A DNA stretch of 64,000 bases from Sphingomonas yabuuchiae (GTDB taxonomy: Bacteria > Pseudomonadota > Alphaproteobacteria > Sphingomonadales > Sphingomonadaceae). The stretch is from assembly GCF_001477495.1 (NCBI RefSeq), contig NZ_LDTF01000029.1, forward strand, positions 1 to 64,000. The letters run 5' to 3'. The number at the start of each line of letters is the position of its first letter. Position 1 is the first letter of the stretch. The position numbers and the translations under genes are program-made. Under the pieces are notes generated by a model. It saw only the letters and a list, made by a program, of their open reading frames with translations. It had not been told where the DNA came from and did not search any database. Positions 28,294 through 35,742 of this stretch are shown here, piece after piece.

Positions 28294-29493
28294 TCAGGCG
28301 GTCAGCGCCGCGACGCCGGGCAGGTCCTGCCCTTCCATCCATTCCAGGAACGCGCCGCCCGCCGTCGAGACGAAGGTGAACTGCGTGCCCACACCCGCCT
28401 GGTTGAGCGCGGCGACGGTATCGCCGCCACCCGCGACCGAGACGAGGCTGCCGTCCTGGGTCAGTGCCGCCGCCGTCTTCGCCAGTGCGACGGTCGCCAT
28501 GTCGAAGGGCGGCGTCTCGAACGCGCCGAGCGGGCCGTTCCAGACCAGGGTGCGGCAGTTCTTCAATACGTCGCCCAGCGCCTCGACGGCATTGGGGCCG
28601 AGGTCGAGGATCATCTCGTCGGCGCCCACTTCGTGGACGTTGACGGTGCGCGTCTCGGGATTCGGCTTGAACTCCTTGGCCACCACCACGTCATAGGGCA
28701 GGTGCACGGTGCAGCCCGCCTTGTCGGCGGCGTCGAGGATTTCCTCGGCGGTGCCGGTCAGGTCATGCTCGCACAGCGACTTGCCCACATCGACGCCGCG
28801 CGCGGCGAGGAAGGTGTTGGCCATGCCGCCGCCGATGATCAGGTGATCGACCTTTCCGACCAGATGCTTGAGAACCGCGAGCTTGGTCGAGACCTTGGCG
28901 CCGCCGACAACAGCCGCGACCGGATGCTCGGGGTTGCCCAGCGCCTTTTCCAGCGCGTCGAGTTCGGCCTCCATGGCCCGGCCGGCGAACGCCGGGAGGA
29001 TGCGAGCCAGACCCTCGGTCGAAACGTGCGCGCGGTGCGCGGCCGAGAAGGCGTCGTTGACATAGAGGTCGCCCAGCTTGGCGATCTGCGCCGCCAGTTC
29101 GGCGTCGTTCTTTTCCTCACCCGCATGGAAGCGCGTGTTTTCCAGGATCGCGATATCGCCGGGGTTAAGCGTCGCGACCGCTGCTTCCGCCGCCTCGCCC
29201 GCCACGTCATCGATGAAACGCACCGGACGGCCCAGCACGTCACCATAAGGCTGGGTCAGCATCGCCAGCGAGAATTCGGGGTTACGCTGCCCCTTCGGAC
29301 GGCCGAAATGGGCCAAAATCAGGACGATCGCGCCCTTGTCGGCCAGTTCGGTCACCGTCGCGATCGTCGCGCGCAGGCGGGTGTCGTCGGTGACGCGGCC
29401 ATCGGCCATCGGCACGTTCAGATCCTCGCGGACCAGCACGCGCTTGCCCTGGACATCGCCCATATCGTCGAGCGTCTTGAAGGCCTTGGTCAT
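28294..29493 (-). CDS. pgk: Phosphoglycerate kinase
   Basis: 399 residues, normal length. N-terminal [20 protein letters not shown] (RxDxNVP) and [11 protein letters not shown] form the 3-phosphoglycerate site; C-terminal [20 protein letters not shown] and [15 protein letters not shown], then [17 protein letters not shown], form the nucleotide site. It makes ATP from 1,3-bisphosphoglycerate in lower glycolysis. ATG 29493 overlaps the MOSC gene stop by four bases, so it is coupled to the gap operon. A clear terminator follows. Confidence 0.97.
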   Translation of the reverse strand: MTKAFKTLDDMGDVQGKRVLVREDLNVPMADGRVTDDTRLRATIATVTELADKGAIVLILAHFGRPKGQRNPEFSLAMLTQPYGDVLGRPVRFIDDVAGEAAEAAVATLNPGDIAILENTRFHAGEEKNDAELAAQIAKLGDLYVNDAFSAAHRAHVSTEGLARILPAFAGRAMEAELDALEKALGNPEHPVAAVVGGAKVSTKLAVLKHLVGKVDHLIIGGGMANTFLAARGVDVGKSLCEHDLTGTAEEILDAADKAGCTVHLPYDVVVAKEFKPNPETRTVNVHEVGADEMILDLGPNAVEALGDVLKNCRTLVWNGPLGAFETPPFDMATVALAKTAAALTQDGSLVSVAGGGDTVAALNQAGVGTQFTFVSTAGGAFLEWMEGQDLPGVAALTA

Positions 29494-29966
29494 GATTCCT
29501 CGATCCTGATGTTATCGCCGATACGGATCGTGCCGCCCTCGATCACGCGGGTGCATACGCCGCCGCGCCAGTCGGAGGTCAGGGCCGCGCGCAATCCGTC
29601 GGCGATCGCGTCCATGCGGTGGCACGGATCGCATTCCATGGTGATTTCCAGAAGGACGGGCCCGACGCGCAAGCGGGTGCCCGGAATTTGGGGAAGGTCG
29701 AAATCCTCGACCAGCAGGTTCGCACGGCGCTCCTGCCAGGGGATGTCCCGGCCGATCTCGGCCAGCGCCGCGTCCCAGTCGGCCCGCTCGATCAACGTCA
29801 CCTGACGCCGCCCGCGACCGCCGGGCTTGACCCGCCCGCGAACATCGCCTTCCACGCCGCCGTCCAGGGTGACGATGGCGGTGTCGATCACCGCCATCGG
29901 CCCCTTCGGCACGGCATGGCGGGCGATGCCGGCCAGACGCCCGGTCATCGCCCGCCCGTCGCTCAT
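29490..29966 (-). CDS. MOSC domain protein
   Basis: 158 residues from ATG 29966. Nearly the whole length is a MOSC domain: [20 protein letters not shown] (GxxGDxhxg region), [20 protein letters not shown], and [15 protein letters not shown], which holds the conserved cysteine (C-x-P-C-x-R type). MOSC proteins move sulfur or reduce N-hydroxylated compounds with the molybdenum cofactor. It is sandwiched between gap (TGATG overlap) and pgk (ATGA overlap), an arrangement with no obvious metabolic logic. The frame is open upstream inside gap, but that part is not protein-like. Confidence 0.87.
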   Translation of the reverse strand: MSDGRAMTGRLAGIARHAVPKGPMAVIDTAIVTLDGGVEGDVRGRVKPGGRGRRQVTLIERADWDAALAEIGRDIPWQERRANLLVEDFDLPQIPGTRLRVGPVLLEITMECDPCHRMDAIADGLRAALTSDWRGGVCTRVIEGGTIRIGDNIRIEES

Positions 29967-30976
29967 CAGAGGAACTTCGCCATCGCGGTCGCGGTGTCGA
30001 CCATGCGGTTCGAGAAGCCCCATTCATTGTCGTACCAGGACACGACGCGCACCAGCTTGCCGTCGATCACCGCCGTCTCCAGGCTGTCGACGGTCGAGGA
30101 CTGCGGCGAGTGCATCAGGTCGATCGAGACCAGCGGCTCGTCGGTATAGACCAGCACGCCCTTCAGCGCCTCGCTCTCCGATGCCGCCTTCAGGATCGCG
30201 TTGACCTCTTCCTTGGTCGTGTCGCGCGCGGGCGTGAAGGTCAGGTCGACCAGGCTGACGTCCGGGGTCGGCACGCGGATGGCCGAGCCGTCCAGCTTGC
30301 CCTTCAGTTCCGGCAGAACCTCACCCACCGCACGGGCAGCGCCGGTGGTGGTCGGGATCATCGACATGGCGGCAGCGCGGGCGCGACGCAGGTCGGGGTG
30401 GATCTGGTCGAGGATCTTCTGGTCGTTGGTATAGGCGTGGACCGTGGTCATCAGGCCGCGCTCGATCCCGATCGCGTCGTTCAGCACCTTGGCGACCGGC
30501 GCCAGGCAGTTGGTGGTGCACGAGGCGTTCGACACGATGGTGTGGTCGGCGGTCAGCTTGTCATGGTTGACGCCGTACACGACGGTCAGGTCGACATTCT
30601 TGCCGGGGGCCGAGATCAGCACCTTCTTGGCACCCGCCGCGATGTGCTTTTCGCACGACGCCTTGTCGGTGAAGAAGCCGGTGCACTCCAGGACCAGGTC
30701 GACGCCCAGTTCCTTGTGCGGCAGGTTGGCCGGATCGCGCTCGGCGGTGACGCGGATACGCTTGCCGTCGATCACGATGTCGTTACCCTCGGCCGAGACT
30801 TCACCCGGATAGCGGCCATGGATGCTGTCGCGGCTGAACAGCCAGGCGTTCGACTTGGCGTCGGCGAGATCGTTGATCGCGACGAGTTCCAGCCCGCCCT
30901 CGCCACGCTCGAGGATCGCGCGCGCCACCAGGCGACCGATGCGGCCGAAACCGTTGATTGCAACCTTGACCGTCAT
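29966..30976 (-). CDS. gap: Glyceraldehyde-3-phosphate dehydrogenase, type I
   Basis: 336 residues. The Rossmann loop [16 protein letters not shown] opens the protein; the catalytic cysteine is Cys153 in [12 protein letters not shown], and the catalytic His follows in [25 protein letters not shown] is the C-terminal signature. It oxidises glyceraldehyde 3-phosphate with NAD and phosphate. It leads a tightly overlapping gap-MOSC-pgk operon. The start is ATG 30976. Confidence 0.98.
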   Translation of the reverse strand: MTVKVAINGFGRIGRLVARAILERGEGGLELVAINDLADAKSNAWLFSRDSIHGRYPGEVSAEGNDIVIDGKRIRVTAERDPANLPHKELGVDLVLECTGFFTDKASCEKHIAAGAKKVLISAPGKNVDLTVVYGVNHDKLTADHTIVSNASCTTNCLAPVAKVLNDAIGIERGLMTTVHAYTNDQKILDQIHPDLRRARAAAMSMIPTTTGAARAVGEVLPELKGKLDGSAIRVPTPDVSLVDLTFTPARDTTKEEVNAILKAASESEALKGVLVYTDEPLVSIDLMHSPQSSTVDSLETAVIDGKLVRVVSWYDNEWGFSNRMVDTATAMAKFL

Positions 30977-31038
30977 GCCAGCAAGCTCCTGTCTTTTGCG
31001 GGCCGTGCCATGGACGGCACCGCCCCCGGTTGGATGGA

Positions 31039-31100
31039 AATCGTTTCGACGATTCCACCGTTCGCGCCACGCCTTTCGGAGCCGCGCGGGTGTCTGTCAA
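31039..31100 (-). promoter_or_regulatory. Possible gap promoter and leader hairpin
   Basis: In the 191-bp divergent gap before gap, the minus strand has a perfect TTGACA at 31095-31100 but no good TATAAT-like partner 17 bp on (GAAAGG). At 31039-31054 AATCGT and ACGATT flank a TTCG loop, about 63 bases before the start codon; this could be an operator or leader hairpin. Both are weak calls. Confidence 0.28.
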
Positions 31101-31167
31101 CCGCCCGAGCGCCCCCGATCGTCCAATTCCGGGTTGCCGCGTGAGACCAGCCTGCTAAGCCCCTTTC

Positions 31168-31365
31168 ATGCCCGAACCCATTGCCGACGACGTCCTTTCC
31201 TCCGTCGAACGGATCGACCGCGCCATCGCCCGCATCGAAGGGGCGATCCGAAACCGCGCCGCCAAGGAAGACGCGCTTGCCCGCCGTCACGCCGCGCTGA
31301 AGGCGCGCATGGCCGAGGCGGTGACCGCGCTCGACGATGTCATCAGCCGGGGGAGCGTCGCCTGA
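31168..31365 (+). CDS. Short coiled-coil protein upstream of zapA
   Basis: 65 residues, almost entirely helical (VERIDRAIARIEGAIRNRAA, then ALARRHAALKARMAEAVTAL), with heptad spacing of A, I and L and many charges. Its TGA overlaps the zapA ATG (TGATG), so the two are coupled. A short coiled-coil gene before zapA is common in sphingomonads, and it may act with ZapA at the division ring, but this is inference from position. The start is ATG. Confidence 0.75.
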   Translation: MPEPIADDVLSSVERIDRAIARIEGAIRNRAAKEDALARRHAALKARMAEAVTALDDVISRGSVA

Positions 31366-31670
31366 TGGCCGAAGTGACGATCCAGGTCGGCGACCGCCCG
31401 CACACCGTCTACTGCCAGGATGGCGGCGAGGCACGCGTCCGCATGCTGGGCCAGATGCTCGACCAGCGCTGGTCTGCGGCGCTGCGCGCCTCGGGTGGCC
31501 ATAACGGCGAACGGGCGCTGTTGTTCGTTTCGCTGATGCTGGCCGACGCGCTGGAAGAGGCGGAACGACGCCCGCCCGCCGGCGCGGCGGTCAGCGAGGC
31601 CGCGCTCGCCCGCATCGCCGAGCGGCTGGAAGGCCTGGCCGACGCCCTCGATGAGGAAAGCCGGCCTTGA
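31365..31670 (+). CDS. zapA: Cell division protein ZapA
   Basis: 101 residues. The N-terminal beta strand AEVTIQVGDRPHTVYCQDGG and the following helix beginning RVRMLGQMLDQRW are typical of ZapA; LLFVSLMLADALEEAE then begins the long dimerising helix. ZapA bundles FtsZ filaments at the division site. It is followed by the probable 6S RNA and the 5-formyl-THF cyclo-ligase gene, a synteny kept across many proteobacteria, which supports all three calls. The ATG overlaps the upstream stop. Confidence 0.9.
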   Translation: MAEVTIQVGDRPHTVYCQDGGEARVRMLGQMLDQRWSAALRASGGHNGERALLFVSLMLADALEEAERRPPAGAAVSEAALARIAERLEGLADALDEESRP

Positions 31671-31689
31671 GTAAAGCGGAGCCCTCGCC

Positions 31690-31870
31690 TACATGGGTCG
31701 GCGGCGGGCTCTGCCCGGTACGAGCCACGATAATCCCTGAGGCTATTCTTCATCCAAGGGGGCTGTCCCTGCCCGGACCCTGGTCCGACGTACATGGTCC
31801 CCACCTGACGTATTGGGCGTCAGTGGATATTACGGCAAACGGCCATGGCGGTCCCGCCACCCGCTCCCTT
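31690..31870 (+). ncRNA. ssrS: Probable 6S RNA
   Basis: The roughly 180-bp non-coding gap lies between zapA and the 5-formyl-THF cyclo-ligase gene, where 6S RNA is found in many proteobacteria. GGCGGCGGG (31700-31708) pairs with CCCGCCACC (31853-31861) to give a closing stem with one mismatch. Inside, CCACCTGACG and CGTCAGTGG form a hairpin around TATTGGG. The remaining central part can be left largely open, as in the open-complex mimic of 6S RNA. 6S RNA binds RNA polymerase holoenzyme in stationary phase. The ends are approximate, and the call rests on synteny and folding, not sequence identity. Confidence 0.62.
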
Positions 31871-31875
31871 CTAAC

Positions 31876-32409
31876 ATGATCGACAAGCGCGCCCTACGCG
31901 CCCGGATGCGGGCGGTGCGCGATGCGCATGGCCCCGGCCTGCTGCCGGTGGCGCGGCCCTTTCTGGACCGCCTGCTCCCCCATCAGGTCATCGCGGCCTA
32001 TCGCCCCCTGGGGGCGGAAGCGGACCCGGCCCTGTGGGTCGAGGCGGCGCTGCACGCCGGGGCGACGATCGCCCTGCCCCATGTCACCGACCGCGCCAGC
32101 CCGATCCGCTTCCTGACATGGGCCGAAGGCGAGGACCTGAGCGTCGGCGCCTTCGGACTGCATCAGCCAGCGCCCGATGCGCCCGAATGCCGCCCCGATA
32201 TCATCCTGACGCCCCTGGTCGGCTTCGACCGGCGCGGAAATCGGCTGGGACAGGGCGCAGGGCATTATGACCGCGCGTTTGCGGCCAACCCTGACGCGTG
32301 GCGCGTCGGCCTCGCCTGGGGTGTGCAGGAGGTCGAGGAACTGGTGCCCGACAGCTGGGACGTGCCGCTCCACGCCATCGCCACCGAATCGGAATGGATC
32401 ACCCCATGA
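31876..32409 (+). CDS. 5-formyltetrahydrofolate cyclo-ligase
   Basis: 177 residues from ATG 31876. It opens with the ATP-site basic helix DKRALRARMRAVRDAHG, has YRPLGAEADPALWVEAA in the middle, and ends with the signature LVGFDRRGNRLGQGAGHYDR (usual form GxRLGxGxGxYDR). It converts 5-formyl-THF to 5,10-methenyl-THF with ATP. It follows 6S RNA as in E. coli ygfA. Its TGA overlaps the start of the DUF2842 gene. Confidence 0.94.
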   Translation: MIDKRALRARMRAVRDAHGPGLLPVARPFLDRLLPHQVIAAYRPLGAEADPALWVEAALHAGATIALPHVTDRASPIRFLTWAEGEDLSVGAFGLHQPAPDAPECRPDIILTPLVGFDRRGNRLGQGAGHYDRAFAANPDAWRVGLAWGVQEVEELVPDSWDVPLHAIATESEWITP

Positions 32410-32609
32410 CCCCCAGTTGGCGCAAACCCGCCGGTATGCTGCTGATCGTCGCGATCATCATTGTCTGGGCTTTGCTGGTCGCCAGCCTGTCCGGCGTGGT
32501 CGGGCAATGGCACTGGGTGCTGCAACTGGCATTCTATGTCCTGGCGGGGATCGTGTGGATCACGCCGATGAAGCCGCTGCTACGCTGGATGGAGGGGGGA
32601 CGGGGTTAG
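32406..32609 (+). CDS. DUF2842 family small membrane protein
   Basis: 67 residues with two hydrophobic helices (about 10-32, MLLIVAIIIVWALLVASLSG, and 38-52, VLQLAFYVLAGIVWI) and the characteristic closing KPLLRWM. This matches the alphaproteobacterial DUF2842 family of unknown function. ATG 32406 overlaps the cyclo-ligase stop in ATGA. Confidence 0.85.
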   Translation: MTPSWRKPAGMLLIVAIIIVWALLVASLSGVVGQWHWVLQLAFYVLAGIVWITPMKPLLRWMEGGRG

Positions 32610-32619
32610 GATTTCGCTT

Positions 32620-32717
32620 GGCCTTCGACATCGCTCAGGCTGAACGGCTGCCGGGGCGTTTGGCCAACGACAAGGGAAAAGCCCTCACTCCGTTCAGCCG
32701 GAGCGAAGTCGAAGGCC
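32620..32717. repeat. Inverted repeat with 28-bp arms (dispersed intergenic element)
   Basis: The left arm at 32620-32647 and the right arm at 32690-32717 are reverse complements at 26 of 28 positions; the arms contain GCCTTCGAC and GCTGAACGG. The 42-bp spacer contains no gene. A single related arm occurs at 3882-3910, showing that this is a mobile or dispersed family. It starts 11 bp after the DUF2842 stop and could also act as a transcript end. Confidence 0.8.
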
Positions 32718-32750
32718 ACGCCGCAACGCTCGCCGAACATGAAAATGTCT

Positions 32751-32776
32751 GAAAACAAAAGCGCCATCCCGAAGGA

Positions 32777-32782
<6 letters not shown>
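32751..32782 (-). terminator. Terminator sharing its stem with the tRNA-Asp 3' end
   Basis: On the minus strand GCGCCATCC, TTCG loop and GGATGGCGC form a perfect 9-bp stem followed by TTTTGTTTT. The first six bases of the stem are the last six bases of the tRNA gene, CCA included. Termination and tRNA 3' maturation therefore compete for the same bases. Confidence 0.9.
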
Positions 32783-32853
<71 letters not shown>

Positions 32854-32935
32854 TTGAAAGCCATGTAATGCCAACCAGGATCGGCATCGGCCCCATGTGG
32901 GGATTTCGATATTTTCAGCCATTCTCCTAAGAGGA

Positions 32936-33012
<77 letters not shown>

Positions 33013-33069
33013 TGAAAGCGTCGAGGCGCGCCAACTAGGCGAGCGTTCCGGACCTGTCAACGCATCATT

Positions 33070-34290
33070 TCATTTTTCTTGCGGAACGTCCTCCGGGTCG
33101 GTGTCGCGGTCGAGATGGGTGAGGGTTCCATGCTCGAACAGGAAGCCTGCGATGTCGGGCTTTCCGGCGGCTTTCAGGACCGTCTGCAGGATGATCAGCA
33201 GCGGCACGGCCAACAGCGCGCCCGTGGTGCCCCAGACCCATCCCCAGAAGCTCAGCGAGACCAGGATGAGCACCGGACTGATGGTCAGGCGATGCCCGAC
33301 GATCAGCGGGGTGATCAGGTTCGCCTCGATCAGGTGCATCCCGTACATGATGGCGGGCGGGGCCAGCGCGACCCAGATGTCGCTGAACGTCATGAGGCCG
33401 CCGACCGCCAGCAGCATCGCGCCGATCACCGGCCCGAAATAGGGGATGTAGTTGAGCAGCGCGACGATGCCGCCCCACATCAGCGGATAGGGCATGCCGA
33501 ACAGCGACAGCGCCCCCGCCACCGCGCCCCCCAGCGCCAGGTTGATGATGGTGATGGTGCCCAGATAGGCCGAAACGTCGTCCACGACCTCCTGGATCAC
33601 CCGCGCGGTCGCCATCGCGCCGTCGAAACTGGTCCGCCCGCGAATCGTCTCACGGCGCATCCGGGTCCAGCCCGACAGCACGAAGAAGACGACGAGCACG
33701 CCGAACAGGAACTGGACGATCAACCCCGGTGCCGAGGTCGCCGCCAGTTCCAGGATCGAGCTGGGGGGCGAGACGGCGGCGGTCTGCGGCTGGCGGATCG
33801 GGGTGGAGGCGACCTGGCGCAGCGCCTTGTTCACATAGCGCTCGAGGCTGGAGTAGAGATCGAGCAGCGGCGCCAGATTGTCCTGGATCCGCCCGATCCG
33901 GCTGGGCAGCAGGCGGAAGAAATCGGTCGCGGGCACGATGATCGCGGCCAGCGCGATATTCGCGACGATCAGGAACAGGAGAACGCACATCAGCGCCGCC
34001 AGGGCCGAGGGCACGCGTCGCCGTTCCAGCCATTCGAGGATCGGGACCAACGCGATCGCGATGACCAGCGCGGTCGTCAGGGGAAGGAAGAATTCCGCCC
34101 CCTCGCGCAGCGCGAAGGGCAAGGCGAGAATGAACCCCGCCCCCGCCGTCAGGGTCAGCCCGGCGAGCAGCCGGTCGCGGCGCATCGCGATCCGCACCGC
34201 ATCGCGCGGCCCCATGCCCAATGGCGTTCCCAGGATCGAATCACCGGCGGGAAAGGCCTTGTCGACCAGTTCGTCTTGCGCGTCACTCAT
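33070..34290 (-). CDS. AI-2E family transporter (PerM/TqsA superfamily)
   Basis: 406 residues from ATG 34290 (an in-frame GTG at 34299 is the alternative). Two hydrophobic blocks flank a soluble domain, as in the family: four or so helices up to about residue 115, a polar region, then the C-terminal helices with YPLMWGGIVALLNYIPYFGP, the conserved 'NYIPYxGP' signature, and EANLITPLIVGHRLTISPV. Members export diverse small molecules or ions; the substrate cannot be named. It follows a 58-residue gene on the same strand, with a large hairpin directly before its start. Confidence 0.9.
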   Translation of the reverse strand: MSDAQDELVDKAFPAGDSILGTPLGMGPRDAVRIAMRRDRLLAGLTLTAGAGFILALPFALREGAEFFLPLTTALVIAIALVPILEWLERRRVPSALAALMCVLLFLIVANIALAAIIVPATDFFRLLPSRIGRIQDNLAPLLDLYSSLERYVNKALRQVASTPIRQPQTAAVSPPSSILELAATSAPGLIVQFLFGVLVVFFVLSGWTRMRRETIRGRTSFDGAMATARVIQEVVDDVSAYLGTITIINLALGGAVAGALSLFGMPYPLMWGGIVALLNYIPYFGPVIGAMLLAVGGLMTFSDIWVALAPPAIMYGMHLIEANLITPLIVGHRLTISPVLILVSLSFWGWVWGTTGALLAVPLLIILQTVLKAAGKPDIAGFLFEHGTLTHLDRDTDPEDVPQEK

Positions 34291-34299
34291 GACAGCCAC

Positions 34300-34334
34300 G
34301 TTAGCGGCTTTCCGGACGCAGGAAAGCCGCTAAC
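34300..34334 (-). promoter_or_regulatory. Perfect 14-bp inverted repeat just before the AI-2E transporter start
   Basis: GTTAGCGGCTTTCC and GGAAAGCCGCTAAC pair perfectly around a 7-base loop and end nine bases before the ATG at 34290. There is no T-run and no ribosome-binding site between the hairpin and the ATG, so a folded leader could block or shape translation. It may alternatively be a weak terminator for the 58-residue gene. Confidence 0.6.
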
Positions 34335-34346
34335 GCCGCGTTTGCA

Positions 34347-34360
34347 TGACGTTTATGTCA
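34347..34360. promoter_or_regulatory. Palindromic operator-like site TGACGTTTATGTCA
   Basis: This 14-base palindrome differs at one position from a site at 34651-34664 upstream of the thioesterase gene. It lies between the 58-residue gene and the AI-2E transporter gene, so it could control the transporter. The regulator is unknown. Confidence 0.5.
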
Positions 34361-34379
34361 TGTCGGAAAAGATACCGCC

Positions 34380-34556
34380 TTACCAGGCGCGGGGGATACC
34401 GCCGGTCCGCTCGGCCACCGCATTTTCGATCGACTGGAGCTGGGTGCGGCTGAGCACTCCGGCTTCCATCAGGTGACGCATCAGTTCCTCGGTCAGCGCC
34501 GCCAGAAAGTGCAGCTCGGCACGCTCCGAGGTGCCGTCTTCGTTCAAACCGTCCAT
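34380..34556 (-). CDS. 58-residue helical protein, conserved-looking, unknown function
   Basis: ATG 34556 with GGAGAAGG just upstream, ending TAA at 34382. The product begins MDGLNEDGTSERAELHFLAA and continues with LTEELMRHLMEAGVLSRTQL, predicted as two or three helices with a four-residue pattern of leucines, and ends GIPRAW. The ribosome-binding site, normal codon use and lack of an alternative frame support it. Its promoter would lie in the divergent gap shared with the thioesterase gene. Function is not recognised. Confidence 0.7.
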   Translation of the reverse strand: MDGLNEDGTSERAELHFLAALTEELMRHLMEAGVLSRTQLQSIENAVAERTGGIPRAW

Positions 34557-34650
34557 CGCCTTCTCCCAGCCAGATCGTTATTACTCTGTGTAGCGAGCAC
34601 CCCTATGGCGTAAAAGCCTTTTCCGGTGAGGCCACGGGACAGGCGATTGT

Positions 34651-34664
34651 TGACGTTTACGTCA
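34651..34664. promoter_or_regulatory. Palindromic operator-like site TGACGTTTACGTCA
   Basis: The palindrome extends to TTGACG-TTTA-CGTCAA and ends 21 bp before the thioesterase start. A 13/14 match occurs at 34347-34360. From memory it resembles operators of MerR-family LiuR regulators of branched-chain and fatty-acid degradation; the acyl-CoA thioesterase target would fit that, but this is inference. The double TetR regulator encoded next to the thioesterase is another candidate binder. Confidence 0.55.
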
Positions 34665-34685
34665 ACGTGCAGCATCACGCCGGGC

Positions 34686-35594
34686 ATGGATCACACCCCC
34701 CGCCCCCGTTTCACCGCCGAACAGCTGGCCCAGGGTCTCGTCGCTTTGCTGGATGTCGAGGAGATCGACACCGACCTGTATCGCGGCGCACGACGTCCCG
34801 GCGGCGAGGGGCGCGTCTTCGGCGGACAGGTCATCGCCCAGGCGTTGCAGGCGGCGCAGCGATCGACCGAGGCCCCCAAGGTGGCACACTCGCTGCACGC
34901 CTATTTCATGCGGCCGGGCGATGAGCGGTTCCCGATCACCTACCGCGTGGAACGCGATTTCGAGGGGCGCAGCTTCGCGACGCGCCGCGTGATCGCGATG
35001 CAGAAGGGCAAGCCGATCCTGAACCTCGCCTGCTCGTTCCAGACGCCCGAGGAGGGGATGCACCATCAGGATGCGATGCCCGAGGTCCCCGCGCCGGAAA
35101 CCCTGCCCTCCGAACGGGAATTGCTGGACAGTCTGGGCGAACAGGTGCCCGCCCCCATCCGCGCTTTCCTTGAACGGCCGCGCCCCATCGAACTGCGGAC
35201 GGTCGATCCCCGTCAGCTGCTCGCGCCCGAACCGCGTGAGCCCGCCCAGGCGATCTGGTTCCGGCTGGTCGCGCCGATCGGGGACGATCCGGCGTTGCAC
35301 CGGGCGATCCTGGCCTATGCCAGCGATTTCGCGCTGCTCGGCACCTCGACGCTGCCGCACGGGATCAACTGGCTGATCCACGACATGCAGACCGCCAGCC
35401 TCGACCATGCGCTATGGCTGCATGAGCCGTTCCGGGCGGACGAATGGCTGCTCTACACGACCGACAGCCCCTGGGCGGGCCATGCGCGCGGGTTCAACCG
35501 GGGCCGTATCTTCGCCGCGGATGGCCGTCTGGTCGCCAGCGTCGCGCAAGAGGGCCTGATCCGGCTGCGCAACGCCTCTCGCCTTGAGGCCTGA
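34686..35594 (+). CDS. tesB: Acyl-CoA thioesterase II
   Basis: 302 residues from ATG 34686, a double hot-dog enzyme. The first hot-dog has GRVFGGQVIAQALQAAQRST and VAHSLHAYFMRPGDERFPIT; the second has LAYASDFALLGTSTLPHGIN with the catalytic Asp, and ends FNRGRIFAADGRLVASVAQE with the Gln/Thr region of the active site. It hydrolyses medium- to long-chain acyl-CoA to free CoA and fatty acid in the cytoplasm. A palindromic site lies just upstream. The double TetR regulator gene follows at 149 bp. Confidence 0.95.
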   Translation: MDHTPRPRFTAEQLAQGLVALLDVEEIDTDLYRGARRPGGEGRVFGGQVIAQALQAAQRSTEAPKVAHSLHAYFMRPGDERFPITYRVERDFEGRSFATRRVIAMQKGKPILNLACSFQTPEEGMHHQDAMPEVPAPETLPSERELLDSLGEQVPAPIRAFLERPRPIELRTVDPRQLLAPEPREPAQAIWFRLVAPIGDDPALHRAILAYASDFALLGTSTLPHGINWLIHDMQTASLDHALWLHEPFRADEWLLYTTDSPWAGHARGFNRGRIFAADGRLVASVAQEGLIRLRNASRLEA

Positions 35595-35742
35595 CCGGAC
35601 ATACCGCTTTTTGGAGAGCCCCGCCCATTTCACCAACTTCCAACGGGAAAGCGGTGAAATGACAGTGACGGTTAAGACTTTCGCTTCTAAACACGGCACA
35701 TCGATCGCGCGGCGACCGATGTGCACGGAGGGGATGGAAGGC

